Assembly: GCF_000157895.3 (NCBI RefSeq)
Contig: NC_022663.1
Coordinates: 2,790,001-2,854,000, forward strand
Direction: 5' to 3'
DNA: 64,000 bases
From: Mycobacterium kansasii ATCC 12478
GTDB lineage: Bacteria; Actinomycetota; Actinomycetes; Mycobacteriales; Mycobacteriaceae
The position numbers and the translations under genes were made by a program. Each line of letters starts with the position of its first letter. Position 1 is the stretch's first letter. Below the pieces are notes generated by a model. It was not told the origin of the DNA, searched no databases, and saw nothing but the letters and a program-made list of their open reading frames with translations. This document shows, one piece after another, positions 53,550 to 61,538 of this stretch.

Positions 53550-54974
53550 CTAGCGATGAGCATCCGAGCCGGCGCTTGGAAGATTCTCAAAGGATTCTTG
53601 GAGCCGAGGCCGGAACCGCACTCTGGTGCCGTGGCGGGGCGCCAGCATGATGGAGCGCCGCACGATGCGCTCGGGCCGGTCGTCGACGGCGCTGAACTCC
53701 CCCTCACGCAACAGCACGTGCAACACGGTGACCAGCTCGCGCATCGAAAAGGCCGCGCCCAGACAACGTTTCACGCCCCCACCGAAGGGCACCCAGGCGT
53801 AGGTTTGCGGGCGCACCCCGAGGAATCGCTCGGGCCGGAACTCGTTGGGATGGTCATAGACGCCGGGGTTGCGGTTGATGGCGATGATGTGGACGACAAT
53901 GCGCGTTCCGGCATCCACCAGATAGTCGCCGATGCGAAACGGTTGCGCGGCAACGCGTGCCGTGAGGGGTGCGGGCGGCCGTACCCGCAGCGTCTCGTTG
54001 ATCACCGCGGTGGTGAAATCCTCCGCGCCGCTGACGGCTTCGGCGCGCACTCGCCGCAGCGCCTCGGGATGGTGCAGCAAGAGATCGAATACCCATGCCA
54101 GCGTGGTCGCGGTGGTTTCGTGGCCGGCCAACATCAAGGTGATCAAATCGTCGCGAATCTCGCTGTCGGACAACCATTCACCGTCGTCGCCGCGCGCGCA
54201 CATCAGCAGCGCCAGGATGTCGCGTTGCTCGGTCAAGCCCGGGTCATTGCGCCGTCGGGCGATCAGCGGCAGGACGACGTCGTCGATCTCCCGGAAGGCC
54301 CGGGCCCGCGACGGCCACACGCGTAACGTGCCCAAGCGACGAAGTGCGTAGCGAACCGTCAGCTGCTCTGAGACACCGAGGTTCAGCAGACGTTCGAACG
54401 GCCGGCCGAGTCGTCGCACCTCGTCGGGATCCTGCACGCCGAAAACGACTTTGACGATCACGTCCAGCATCAGCGCCCGCGCCGCCGGCAGCAGCGCGAA
54501 CGGACGGTCGACGGGCCAACTGCGCATCGCCGCACGGGTGGAGTCTTCGATGATCGGGACGTAACCGTTGAGGGCGGCCCCGTGTAACGGCGGTGTCAGG
54601 AGTTTGCGGCGCCGCAGATGCTCCGGCTCCTCCTGCACGAACATCGACCCCGACCCGTAGATCGCCGCCGCGGGACCCACGCCCTCGCCGCCGAGCAGGA
54701 CGTCGGCGGGAGCGGTGAAAACCTCCTTCACCAGCGCCGGATCGGACACGATCGCTACGTCGCCCAAGGTGAGGATCGGCATCGTCATGATCGGGCCGTA
54801 GCGGCGGATCAGCCGCAGCATCCGGCGCTCCCCACCCACCAGATAGGCAACCGCATACGCCGCCGCAAAAGCCGTACGAAACGGCCGGGGGGCCGGCAGC
54901 CCGGGTGGCCGGCGTATCACGTCCGGTGAGCCGGCCAACTCGGGCTCCGAATCAGGCGAAACAGCCACGCCCAC
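53550..54974 (-). CDS. Cytochrome P450 (CYP137-like)
   Basis: 474 residues. I-helix MLAGHETTATTLAW (acid-threonine pair), ExxR in NETLRVRPPAP, and heme loop FGGGVKRCLGAAFSM with the Cys ligand. Bacterial soluble P450 that needs external ferredoxin partners; substrate unknown. H37Rv has cyp137 (Rv3685c, similar length) in this neighbourhood after tRNA-Pro, so orthology is likely but not proven. Start GTG 54974 is weakly supported. Confidence 0.9.
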   Translation of the reverse strand: MGVAVSPDSEPELAGSPDVIRRPPGLPAPRPFRTAFAAAYAVAYLVGGERRMLRLIRRYGPIMTMPILTLGDVAIVSDPALVKEVFTAPADVLLGGEGVGPAAAIYGSGSMFVQEEPEHLRRRKLLTPPLHGAALNGYVPIIEDSTRAAMRSWPVDRPFALLPAARALMLDVIVKVVFGVQDPDEVRRLGRPFERLLNLGVSEQLTVRYALRRLGTLRVWPSRARAFREIDDVVLPLIARRRNDPGLTEQRDILALLMCARGDDGEWLSDSEIRDDLITLMLAGHETTATTLAWVFDLLLHHPEALRRVRAEAVSGAEDFTTAVINETLRVRPPAPLTARVAAQPFRIGDYLVDAGTRIVVHIIAINRNPGVYDHPNEFRPERFLGVRPQTYAWVPFGGGVKRCLGAAFSMRELVTVLHVLLREGEFSAVDDRPERIVRRSIMLAPRHGTRVRFRPRLQESFENLPSAGSDAHR

Positions 54975-55024
54975 GACACAACACGGCGCCGCCGGCTAGG
55001 TCAAGGCCGGCCGGCGGGGGCCGG

Positions 55025-55327
55025 TCACACACAGTCGGCGCACACCGGAAGCTCGCCGGCCGAACTGCGCAACCGGCTGCGGTGCTGCACCAAGAAACAA
55101 CGCGAGCAAGTGAATTCGTCGGCGCGCTGGGGAATCACCGTTACCGATAGTTCTTCGCCGGAAAGATCCGCACCCGGCAGTTCGAACAATGGCGCCTCGT
55201 TCGGATCGTCGTCGACGATCGCCGTGGACAATTTGGGCAACGCCGGTGTCAGTTCGCGCAGCACCGAACCGTCCGCGGTCTCGGCGTCGGACACGCGGCG
55301 TGCATCGTAATCGCTAGCGGTCGGCAT
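55025..55327 (-). CDS. DUF4193 protein (100 aa)
   Basis: MPTASDYDARRVSDAETADGSVLREL head, acidic middle (TAIVDDDPNEAPLFELPGADLSGEELSVTVIPQRADEF), then two CxxC pairs: TCSRCFLVQHRSRL and VCADC, a zinc ribbon. This is the DUF4193 pattern of actinobacteria, where members are small cytosolic proteins of unknown role. ATG 55327 has AAAGGAA upstream; the 16 upstream open codons are rejected. Confidence 0.88.
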   Translation of the reverse strand: MPTASDYDARRVSDAETADGSVLRELTPALPKLSTAIVDDDPNEAPLFELPGADLSGEELSVTVIPQRADEFTCSRCFLVQHRSRLRSSAGELPVCADCV

Positions 55328-55440
55328 GGTGCGTTCCTTTCTGCGCAGTGACCGGGTTACACGTGCTGTGGTCACCTCGTGGCAGAGTCAATACCCCGTT
55401 CGGATATCGGCCACACCTGTCAACAGAAAGAAATCGTCGA

Positions 55441-55480
55441 AGCTTTCAGCGGCTTTCAGCGGCCTGCAGCGGCTTTCAGG
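55441..55480. repeat. Four tandem 10-base units (GGCTTTCAGC type)
   Basis: AGCTTTCAGC, GGCTTTCAGC, GGCCTGCAGC, GGCTTTCAGG in direct succession, between the DUF4193 and UsfY-like genes, just downstream of the latter. A minisatellite-like array or a cluster of binding half-sites; unit number may vary between strains. Confidence 0.85.
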
Positions 55481-55486
55481 GGGTGG

Positions 55487-55807
55487 TCAACCCTCCAAGG
55501 AGGCCGACTCAGCGAGCCGGGATTTCATCCCGTGCCAGCCGTTGGGCATGGTTTCGGGCTCTCCGGATCCAGATGCCGGAATTCGGCTGCGCGAGACCGC
55601 CAGCCCGAACCAGGGCGACATGACGGCCACCACCAGGATCACCGCGGCCACCACCTCATGCCCGGTTGCCAGCAGCACCAAGCCGGCGACGAGGCCGACT
55701 GCCCAGAGACCTGCGGCCACCAAACCGGGGACGTTGGCACCGCGCTCGCCGGCCACTGGCCGCGTCGTGCGGTGAGAACAAACGACGCTAATTCCGGTGT
55801 CAAGCAT
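55487..55807 (-). CDS. UsfY-like small membrane protein (106 aa)
   Basis: MLDTGISVVCSHRTTRPVAGERGANVPGLVAAGLWAVGLVAGLVLLATGHEVVAAVILVVAVMS: the H-x-RTTRP-x-AGE motif followed by two hydrophobic segments recalls UsfY, encoded next to sigF in H37Rv. The C-terminal part is soluble (SRIPASGSGEPETMP). ATG 55807 has GGGAG upstream. Family assignment is by motif memory and moderate. Confidence 0.68.
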   Translation of the reverse strand: MLDTGISVVCSHRTTRPVAGERGANVPGLVAAGLWAVGLVAGLVLLATGHEVVAAVILVVAVMSPWFGLAVSRSRIPASGSGEPETMPNGWHGMKSRLAESASLEG

Positions 55808-55981
55808 GCTCACTCCCAGCCGTATCGGTGTGACCATCACAATAGCCTATGGAAACTATTTCCACTCCATCCAATCTGTAACCGCTCTGCCGGGTAGCTG
55901 TGAGGTCACTGCCAGTGGTTACCCGGCGTCCCGTGGCCCCCAAACCGAATGGCCGGCCACTTGCCGGGGTATCACTGGTCG

Positions 55982-56521
55982 GTGAGTGATACCGCCTTGC
56001 TGGTCATCGACATGTTCAACGACTACCGCCATCCCGACGCCGAACAGCTGGCGGCCAACGTCGCGGCCATCATCGATCCGCTGGTCGGGTTGGTCGGCGA
56101 CGCCGAACACAACCGCGGCGTCGATCTGATCTATGTCAACGACAACCACGGCGACTTCACCGCCGACCATCGTGCCATCATTTCGGCCGCGCTGGACGGC
56201 GAGCGTCCTGACCTGGTCAAACCGCTGGTGCCGAAAGCCGGCTGCCGGATCATCACCAAGGTGCGCCACAGCGTGTTCTATGCCACCGCACTGGAGTATC
56301 TGCTGGATCGGCTGAAGACCCGGCGCATCGTGCTCACCGGCCAAGTCACCGAGCAGTGCATCCTCTATAGCGCGCTCGACGGCTACCTGCGCCACTACGA
56401 GGTCGTCGTCCCACCCGATGCCGTCGCGCACATCGACGAGGAACTCGGAGCCGCCGCGCTGAAGATGATGAAACGCAATATGAGCGCCACCTTGCTGCCC
56501 GCGGAGCGCTGTCTGCGGTGA
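55982..56521 (+). CDS. Isochorismatase-like cysteine hydrolase
   Basis: 179 residues from GTG 55982 (VSDTALLVIDMFNDYRH). Catalytic triad: Asp10 in VIDMFND, Lys in IITKVRHSVF, Cys in LTGQVTEQCILYSALDGYLR. Covers isochorismatase, nicotinamidase and ureidoacrylate-type hydrolases; substrate not assigned. An ATG at 55949 in the same frame would add 11 residues. Stands alone on the plus strand between minus-strand genes. Confidence 0.87.
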   Translation: MSDTALLVIDMFNDYRHPDAEQLAANVAAIIDPLVGLVGDAEHNRGVDLIYVNDNHGDFTADHRAIISAALDGERPDLVKPLVPKAGCRIITKVRHSVFYATALEYLLDRLKTRRIVLTGQVTEQCILYSALDGYLRHYEVVVPPDAVAHIDEELGAAALKMMKRNMSATLLPAERCLR

Positions 56522-56584
56522 GGGTTTGCAATCGGCCCAACCGGGGAATGTGGGCGCTCTAGCTATTACCCGAGAGGCAGCCAT

Positions 56585-56746
56585 ATGACACGACGTCAGT
56601 CCGAGAAGGCCGAGTCCGACGTGGAGTTCGACCCGCATATCGCCAAGTCGCGCGACGACGAAGGAAGCTACGTCGGACTCGGCTCCGCCGACGACGACTT
56701 CGGCAGCGGGGAAACCGGCGCGGAGGCGCGCAGTCAAGAGGACTGA
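56585..56746 (+). CDS. Small acidic hypothetical protein (53 aa)
   Basis: MTRRQSEKAESDVEFDPHIA head and GEARSQED-like acidic tail; about a third of residues are Asp or Glu, with a YVGLGSADDDFGSGE middle. ATG 56585 follows GAGAGG. No hydrophobic core, so probably disordered. It lies 63 bases after the hydrolase gene, possibly co-transcribed. I recognise no family, but composition and codon use look coding. Confidence 0.65.
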   Translation: MTRRQSEKAESDVEFDPHIAKSRDDEGSYVGLGSADDDFGSGETGAEARSQED

Positions 56747-56957
56747 CCCGTCGACGCTGTAGGAAACATCGACTTTCTCATCAGCCACATCAGTCACCGC
56801 CGGTTTGTGCTGTCTCGTTTTGCCCAGCTGTGAGCGACAACCTCGGTGCGGCGTCGGGCCTAGTTGTCGCTATCAGGTGGGCACACATTGCGCACTACTT
56901 GGGCCTGGGACCCATGTGAAACATGTGTTTTCGACGGGCGCCGGGACCCCGCCGTGA

Positions 56958-57740
56958 CTAGATCAACACCGTTTTCGAGGCCCGGTCCAGATCCACCAGC
57001 AGCGCCCGATGATCCGAGATCGGCATCAGCTCGGCCGACGCCGCGCCGACGCGAAGACCGGGATCGTCGGTCAGGATATGGTCGAGTTGCCGGTCGGGGG
57101 CGGATGCCGGAAATGTCGCGGCCGTTGCCAACGGCCGCATCCGCGACCATCGGCGCACCGCGGCCGGAGTCAGGTTTAGGTCCCCGGTCAGCAGCCGCGG
57201 CCAGGGAAAGCCGCGCACGTCGTGAGCGAGGCGCCGTAGCTGCCACCGGTTCCAGCCGGGCACGAAGGACAAATGCGTGTTGGCCACCGTGAGCGTGCCC
57301 AACGGGGTGCGCAGGCGCGCGATGACGGCCGCCCGCGGCTCCTCGTCGACGATCATCACTTTGTCGGGCCCCGGCAGGTACATCGGGAAGCGCGCCGGAA
57401 TACGGGGCAATCGCACCACCTGCCAGCTGGCCGCGGGGAAGCGCGACAGCAGCGCGATGCCGTAGGCCGCGGTCCCGGGCTGTTCATCGCCGGTGGCGGC
57501 CATCCACGTTGCCCCGGGCGTGCCCGAGATCGCGGCCACAAACCGATGTGCCACCGCGCCCATGGCTTCGGCAGCCGCCGCGGTGAGGTCGGCCCGGCCC
57601 GATCGCGGTTGGTCGCAGTCCACTTCCTGCAACGCCAACACGTCGGGGTCGATACGGCGCACGCAGTCACACAACCGCTGCACCTCCACCCCATCGCCCA
57701 CCGTGCGGCCGTGCAGGATGTTGAAGGTCGCCACCCGCAT
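56958..57740 (-). CDS. Endonuclease/exonuclease/phosphatase (EEP) family protein
   Basis: 260 residues. MRVATFNILHGRT (Asn), VLALQEVDCDQPRSG (metal Glu), VANTHLSFVPGWNRWQLRRL (His), LLTGDLNLTP (Asp/Asn) and PISDHRALLVDL (final Asp-His): all EEP catalytic positions are present. Could be a nuclease, sphingomyelinase-like or phosphoinositide phosphatase; no signal peptide, so cytosolic. It lies 13 bases from the next gene upstream, same strand. Confidence 0.87.
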   Translation of the reverse strand: MRVATFNILHGRTVGDGVEVQRLCDCVRRIDPDVLALQEVDCDQPRSGRADLTAAAAEAMGAVAHRFVAAISGTPGATWMAATGDEQPGTAAYGIALLSRFPAASWQVVRLPRIPARFPMYLPGPDKVMIVDEEPRAAVIARLRTPLGTLTVANTHLSFVPGWNRWQLRRLAHDVRGFPWPRLLTGDLNLTPAAVRRWSRMRPLATAATFPASAPDRQLDHILTDDPGLRVGAASAELMPISDHRALLVDLDRASKTVLI

Positions 57741-57753
57741 GACTATCGGTCGG

Positions 57754-58746
57754 CTAACGGCATGGCCGCGGCTCGGGCGCCTTTGCCCGGCGCCGCGGCC
57801 CGCAATGGTGTTGCCCGGCCAGGCGCCCGAGTTCGGCCAGGTCGCGCTCGGCGTGGCTTTGTCGGATGTAGATGGTCAGGTCGGCGACGCGCTGCGCGTG
57901 TCGACCGTCCTCACACAGCGGTCCCGGCCCCAGGGCGCGGCCGGTTCGAGTGATGGCCTCGTCGACCGCGTGTTCCACGATGGCGCGGGCACGGCGAGCC
58001 AGCAATTGCGCGGTGCCGGACCGATCGAACGGATCGCCATCGATCCGCTCCGCGGCGCTGGCCAGCACCGCTTCTCCAGCGGCGAGCGCGGCGTCCACCG
58101 CGCCGAGATGCGCCAGCGCGTAGGCGTCGGCCGACTGGCTTCCGGCGCAGCGGTACAGCGGGTCGGCGACCCGGCGGGCGCCGCCCAGCCAGCACGCCGC
58201 CACCCCGATCGCGGCGTGCCAGAAGCCGGGCCGGTTCGGGTAGGCGTCGGGTTCCCCCACCGCAATCGCATGGACGTTGCTGAACTGCACCGATCGGGTG
58301 TCGCTGCCGGCCATCCCGGGGTTCCACCAGGTGCTCGGCAAGGGTTTGACGATGGGGTCGGTGACGGTCACCGCGAACAGGCCCCGTTTGTCGTCATCTA
58401 GGACCGCGGTAACCAGCGCGTGTGTGCAAAATCCGGCACCCGAACACCACACCTTGATGCCGTTGAGGACATACTCGTCGCCGGCGATGCGGCTGGCCCG
58501 CAGCACCGCGTCGGCGGACTCGGCCACCCACACGCCCCACAGCTGGCCTGCTTGCGGCGGCTTACCGCCCAACTCGTTGAGAATGGCACCGGCGTCGACA
58601 TGGGCTTCGGCGATGCGGGCCGCCGCGATGTCCTCTTCGGCCAGCTGCGCCAGGCGTTGCCAGCGTTCGGCGGTGCGCCCAGAGGCCGGCAGCGGCAACT
58701 CCAGCCGCCCCGACTCCAGCCAATGCTCCACCAGCCCGGCCGTCAC
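57754..58746 (-). CDS. Acyl-CoA dehydrogenase-like flavoprotein (330 aa)
   Basis: WGVWVAESADAVLRASRIAGDEYVLNGIKVWCSGAGFCTHALV matches the FAD-binding beta-domain of acyl-CoA dehydrogenases, followed by a C-terminal helical half (AAWLGGARRVADPLYR-like; AQLLARRARAIVEHAVDEAI). Shorter than usual (about 380), and the catalytic Glu segment is not recognisable, so it may act on an unusual substrate. GTG 58746. Probably in one operon with the EEP gene. Confidence 0.82.
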   Translation of the reverse strand: MTAGLVEHWLESGRLELPLPASGRTAERWQRLAQLAEEDIAAARIAEAHVDAGAILNELGGKPPQAGQLWGVWVAESADAVLRASRIAGDEYVLNGIKVWCSGAGFCTHALVTAVLDDDKRGLFAVTVTDPIVKPLPSTWWNPGMAGSDTRSVQFSNVHAIAVGEPDAYPNRPGFWHAAIGVAACWLGGARRVADPLYRCAGSQSADAYALAHLGAVDAALAAGEAVLASAAERIDGDPFDRSGTAQLLARRARAIVEHAVDEAITRTGRALGPGPLCEDGRHAQRVADLTIYIRQSHAERDLAELGRLAGQHHCGPRRRAKAPEPRPCR

Positions 58747-58930
58747 GCGCGCACCCGTCCGTCACGAACGAAAGTCACCACCACGGCCCGTGCGTAGCAA
58801 CTCGGCGCCATGGGTGACATACGTTGCTGATACCCGATTTCGGCGGGCGATTAAACGACTGCCCGATAGTCCGCGACAGTCATGGTGGGCCGGGTTGCCG
58901 ACGACTCCGGCAGGGTATGCCGTATCCACG

Positions 58931-59554
58931 ATGACTAATTCGCCCAGGCCGCCCGATACGGCGCCCGATTGGACGGCCGCCATGGCCGTCGCCGGTGGGT
59001 GCTCAGGCGGCGGGCCGTACCCCGGGCTACGGGAATCGTTACGCCATGCCGCGTCAGCCCTCAAGGAACACGGGCCGCGCTTCGCGTTGGCCGGCAGCTA
59101 CGCATTGTGGGCCTACGGCGCCCCCGAACCCAGCCACGACGTCGACATCGTGGTCGCCGACGCCGACGCGCCGGCCGCGGCCACCACGCTCGCCGATGCC
59201 GGTTTCCTTATCGAACGCCCACCGGAAGACTGGCTACTCAAGGCGCACAACGGCGAGTGGGTCGTCGACGTGCTGCACCGGGTCAACGGTGAGCCGGTGG
59301 GGCCGGCGGACCTCGACGACGCCGAAGAGCGTGTGGTGCTTGCCATTTCGATGCCGGTATTGCCGCCTACGACGGTCTTCACCCAAAAGTTACGCGCCCT
59401 GACCGAGCATCACTGCAACTTCGCCGACCTGATCCCGGCCGCCCGCGCGGTGCGCGAACAGCTGGACTGGGACCACATCGAGAAAGCCACCGACGACAAC
59501 GATTTCGCGGCCGCATTCCTGATGCTGGCCGGCCGGCTCGGCTTACGTGGCTGA
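58931..59554 (+). CDS. Nucleotidyltransferase-fold protein (207 aa)
   Basis: Core FALAGSYALWAYGAPEPSHDVDIVVADAD contains the G-S/A-x(9-15)-D-x-D motif of pol-beta-like nucleotidyltransferases. Later WVVDVLHR supplies a third acidic residue. Similar small proteins include antitoxin-pair MNT/AbiEii-type and stand-alone transferases; no HEPN or AbiEi partner is adjacent. ATG 58931 chosen; the upstream open frame (from 58277) overlaps the antisense dehydrogenase gene. Confidence 0.8.
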   Translation: MTNSPRPPDTAPDWTAAMAVAGGCSGGGPYPGLRESLRHAASALKEHGPRFALAGSYALWAYGAPEPSHDVDIVVADADAPAAATTLADAGFLIERPPEDWLLKAHNGEWVVDVLHRVNGEPVGPADLDDAEERVVLAISMPVLPPTTVFTQKLRALTEHHCNFADLIPAARAVREQLDWDHIEKATDDNDFAAAFLMLAGRLGLRG

Positions 59555-59559
59555 GAGCG

Positions 59560-60516
59560 TCACGTCTGCCCGCCGCCACCGGCGCCCAGCGTCCGTTGCA
59601 TGTCCGGCTTCATCGCAGCCAGCTGGGCTCCCCAGTAGCCCCAGCTGTGCACGCCGTTGTTGTCGAGGTTGAACACGGCGTTGTGGCCGCCGGCGGCAGT
59701 GTAGGCGTTTTTGAACGCATCATTGCTTTGCAACACGACCTGTTCGATGACCTGTCCCGGGATGCTGCCCTGGCCGATTTCGGAGGGAGTGCCGTTGCCG
59801 CTGTACACCCACAGCCGGGTGTTGTTGCCGGCCAGTCGTCCGGCCTGCACGGTAGGATCGTTGCGCTGCCAACCGGGACCGCCCGTCGGCCCCCACATGT
59901 CCTGGGGGTTGAACCCGCCTTCGTTGCCCATCGCCAAGCCGATCAGCGTCGGGCCGTTGCCGCTGGAGGGCGTCATGTAGGCCGACAGCGACGCGGCATA
60001 GGCGAACTGCTGCGGGTGGTAGGCCGCCAGGATCATCGCCGACGACCCGGACATGGAGACGCCGACCACCGCATTGCGGGTGGAACGCACGCCCCTGCTC
60101 GCCAGGTAACCGGGCAGTTCGCTGGTCAGGAAGGTTTCCCACTTGTAGGTCTGACCGTTGGCCGATCCGTACCAGTCGGAGTAGAAGCTGGAACGCCCGC
60201 CCACCGGCGCCACCACCGAGATGCCGGAGCCGGCGTATTCGTCGAAGGCGTTGGTCTCGATGTCCCAGCCGCTGCGGTCGTCGCGGGCGCGCAGGCCGTC
60301 GAGCAGATAAACGGCCGGGGCTCCACCGGATTGGAACTCCACGGTGATGTTGTGGCCCATGCCCGCCGACGGCACCTGCAGAAATTCGGGCGCGGCCGCC
60401 CGCGCCTTCGGTTCGCCCCCGACCACACCCACCAGCCACGGCAGCGCCGCGGTCGTGAGCGCGGCGACGGTTAATCGACGCTTCCAACGATTGTCCCGAT
60501 TGTTCTTGGTGCCCAT
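59560..60516 (-). CDS. Antigen 85-like mycolyltransferase
   Basis: 318 residues with a signal peptide (RRLTVAALTTAALPWLVGVVGGEPKARAAA). Mature part: FLQVPSAGMGHNITVEFQ, nucleophile Ser154 in VVGVSMSGSSAMILAAYHPQQF, Glu246 in NGTPSEIGQ, His290 in NGVHSWGYWGAQL: the Ag85 triad in Ag85 context. Transfers mycolic acids to trehalose and arabinogalactan outside the membrane. Fbp genes in H37Rv are elsewhere, so this is an extra or shifted member. ATG 60516 with AAAGGAG. Divergent from a cutinase gene. Confidence 0.9.
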   Translation of the reverse strand: MGTKNNRDNRWKRRLTVAALTTAALPWLVGVVGGEPKARAAAPEFLQVPSAGMGHNITVEFQSGGAPAVYLLDGLRARDDRSGWDIETNAFDEYAGSGISVVAPVGGRSSFYSDWYGSANGQTYKWETFLTSELPGYLASRGVRSTRNAVVGVSMSGSSAMILAAYHPQQFAYAASLSAYMTPSSGNGPTLIGLAMGNEGGFNPQDMWGPTGGPGWQRNDPTVQAGRLAGNNTRLWVYSGNGTPSEIGQGSIPGQVIEQVVLQSNDAFKNAYTAAGGHNAVFNLDNNGVHSWGYWGAQLAAMKPDMQRTLGAGGGGQT

Positions 60517-60713
60517 TCCCGGCTCCTTTCATCGGAGGATTGTTGTTCGCTCGCTCAGGTGCCGGGCCAAGCCGCGCCCTACCGACCAAACCGGGTTGCG
60601 GGTACCCCGCGCCGCAGGGTTTCAACCGCCGGAAACGACGGTGGCCGAGCCGATCCGAGGCGCCGAAAAAATTCGGGGTTTGGGGATGCGGGCGGGAGGG
60701 CACTTCCTGCGGC

Positions 60714-61457
60714 ATGAATGCCTCTCGTATTGTTCGTCACGTCGGTCCCGCGGCAGCCGCCGCATGGGTCCTCAGCGCTACTGTCCTGCCGGCTACTGCC
60801 ATCCCCTCCGCCTACGCCCGGTCTTGCCCCGACGTCGAGGTGGTGTTCGCCCGCGGCACCGGCGAACCACCCGGTGTCGGTCCCACCGGACAGGCCTTCG
60901 TCGACGGCCTGCGCTCCCGTCTGGGCGCCCGCTCGATGGGCGTCTACGCGGTCAACTACCCCGCCAGCGACCAGTGGGATACCGGCGTCGACGGCATCCG
61001 CGACGCCGGCGCGCACGTCGTCTCCACCGCCGGCGGCTGCCCCAACACCAAAATGGTGCTCGGCGGTTACTCCCAGGGCGCGGCCGTGATGGGCTTCGTC
61101 ACCTCCCCGGCGGTGCCGGACGGGGTCGACCCGGCGACCGTGCCCAAACCGCTGGCACCCGATGTCGCCAACCACGTCGCCGCCGTCGTGCTGTTCGGAC
61201 CACCCAATGTTCGGGCCATGAACTTCCTCGGTGAGCCGCCGGTCAACATCGGCCCGGCCTACCAGGGCAAGACCATCAAGGTCTGCGCCCCCGAAGACCC
61301 GGTGTGCTCCGACGGCATGAACTTCGCCGCGCACAACACCTACGCCGACGACGGCGGCATGATCGGCAAGGGCGTCGACTTCGCCGCCAGCCGCCTGGGC
61401 GCGGGTCCCGGCGGACCTATGACCGTCGCGTCTCCAGGCGGCGGCTTCGGCAACTGA
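60714..61457 (+). CDS. Secreted cutinase-like esterase (Culp family)
   Basis: 247 residues. Signal peptide about 1-35 (IVRHVGPAAAAAWVLSATVLPATA). Ser120 in GGYSQGAAVMG, Asp in CAPEDPVC, His in AHNTYADDG; first cysteine pair SCPDVEVVFARGTGE and GGCPN. Mycobacterial cutinase-like proteins hydrolyse medium-chain esters or phospholipids at the cell surface. ATG 60714 chosen by the signal peptide. Shares a 197-base divergent promoter region with the mycolyltransferase gene. Confidence 0.92.
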   Translation: MNASRIVRHVGPAAAAAWVLSATVLPATAIPSAYARSCPDVEVVFARGTGEPPGVGPTGQAFVDGLRSRLGARSMGVYAVNYPASDQWDTGVDGIRDAGAHVVSTAGGCPNTKMVLGGYSQGAAVMGFVTSPAVPDGVDPATVPKPLAPDVANHVAAVVLFGPPNVRAMNFLGEPPVNIGPAYQGKTIKVCAPEDPVCSDGMNFAAHNTYADDGGMIGKGVDFAASRLGAGPGGPMTVASPGGGFGN

Positions 61458-61481
61458 CACACGGCTTCCCGTTCCACCCCG

Positions 61482-61538
61482 GTGACGCGGTGGGTGCGCC
61501 GAATGTGCCCCATCACCCGACAGCACCCACCGCGTCAC
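61482..61538. terminator. Bidirectional hairpin between cutinase and SDR genes
   Basis: GTGACGCGGTGGGTGC at 61482-61497 pairs perfectly with GCACCCACCGCGTCAC at 61523-61538 (16 base pairs, 25-base loop). The right arm overlaps the stop codon of the convergent SDR gene. No U tract. A convergent bidirectional terminator is the likely role. Confidence 0.75.

Noticed and set aside
58277..58930. Upstream extension of the nucleotidyltransferase gene
   Set aside because: Overlaps the antisense acyl-CoA dehydrogenase-like gene, and the motif-bearing part starts after ATG 58931.
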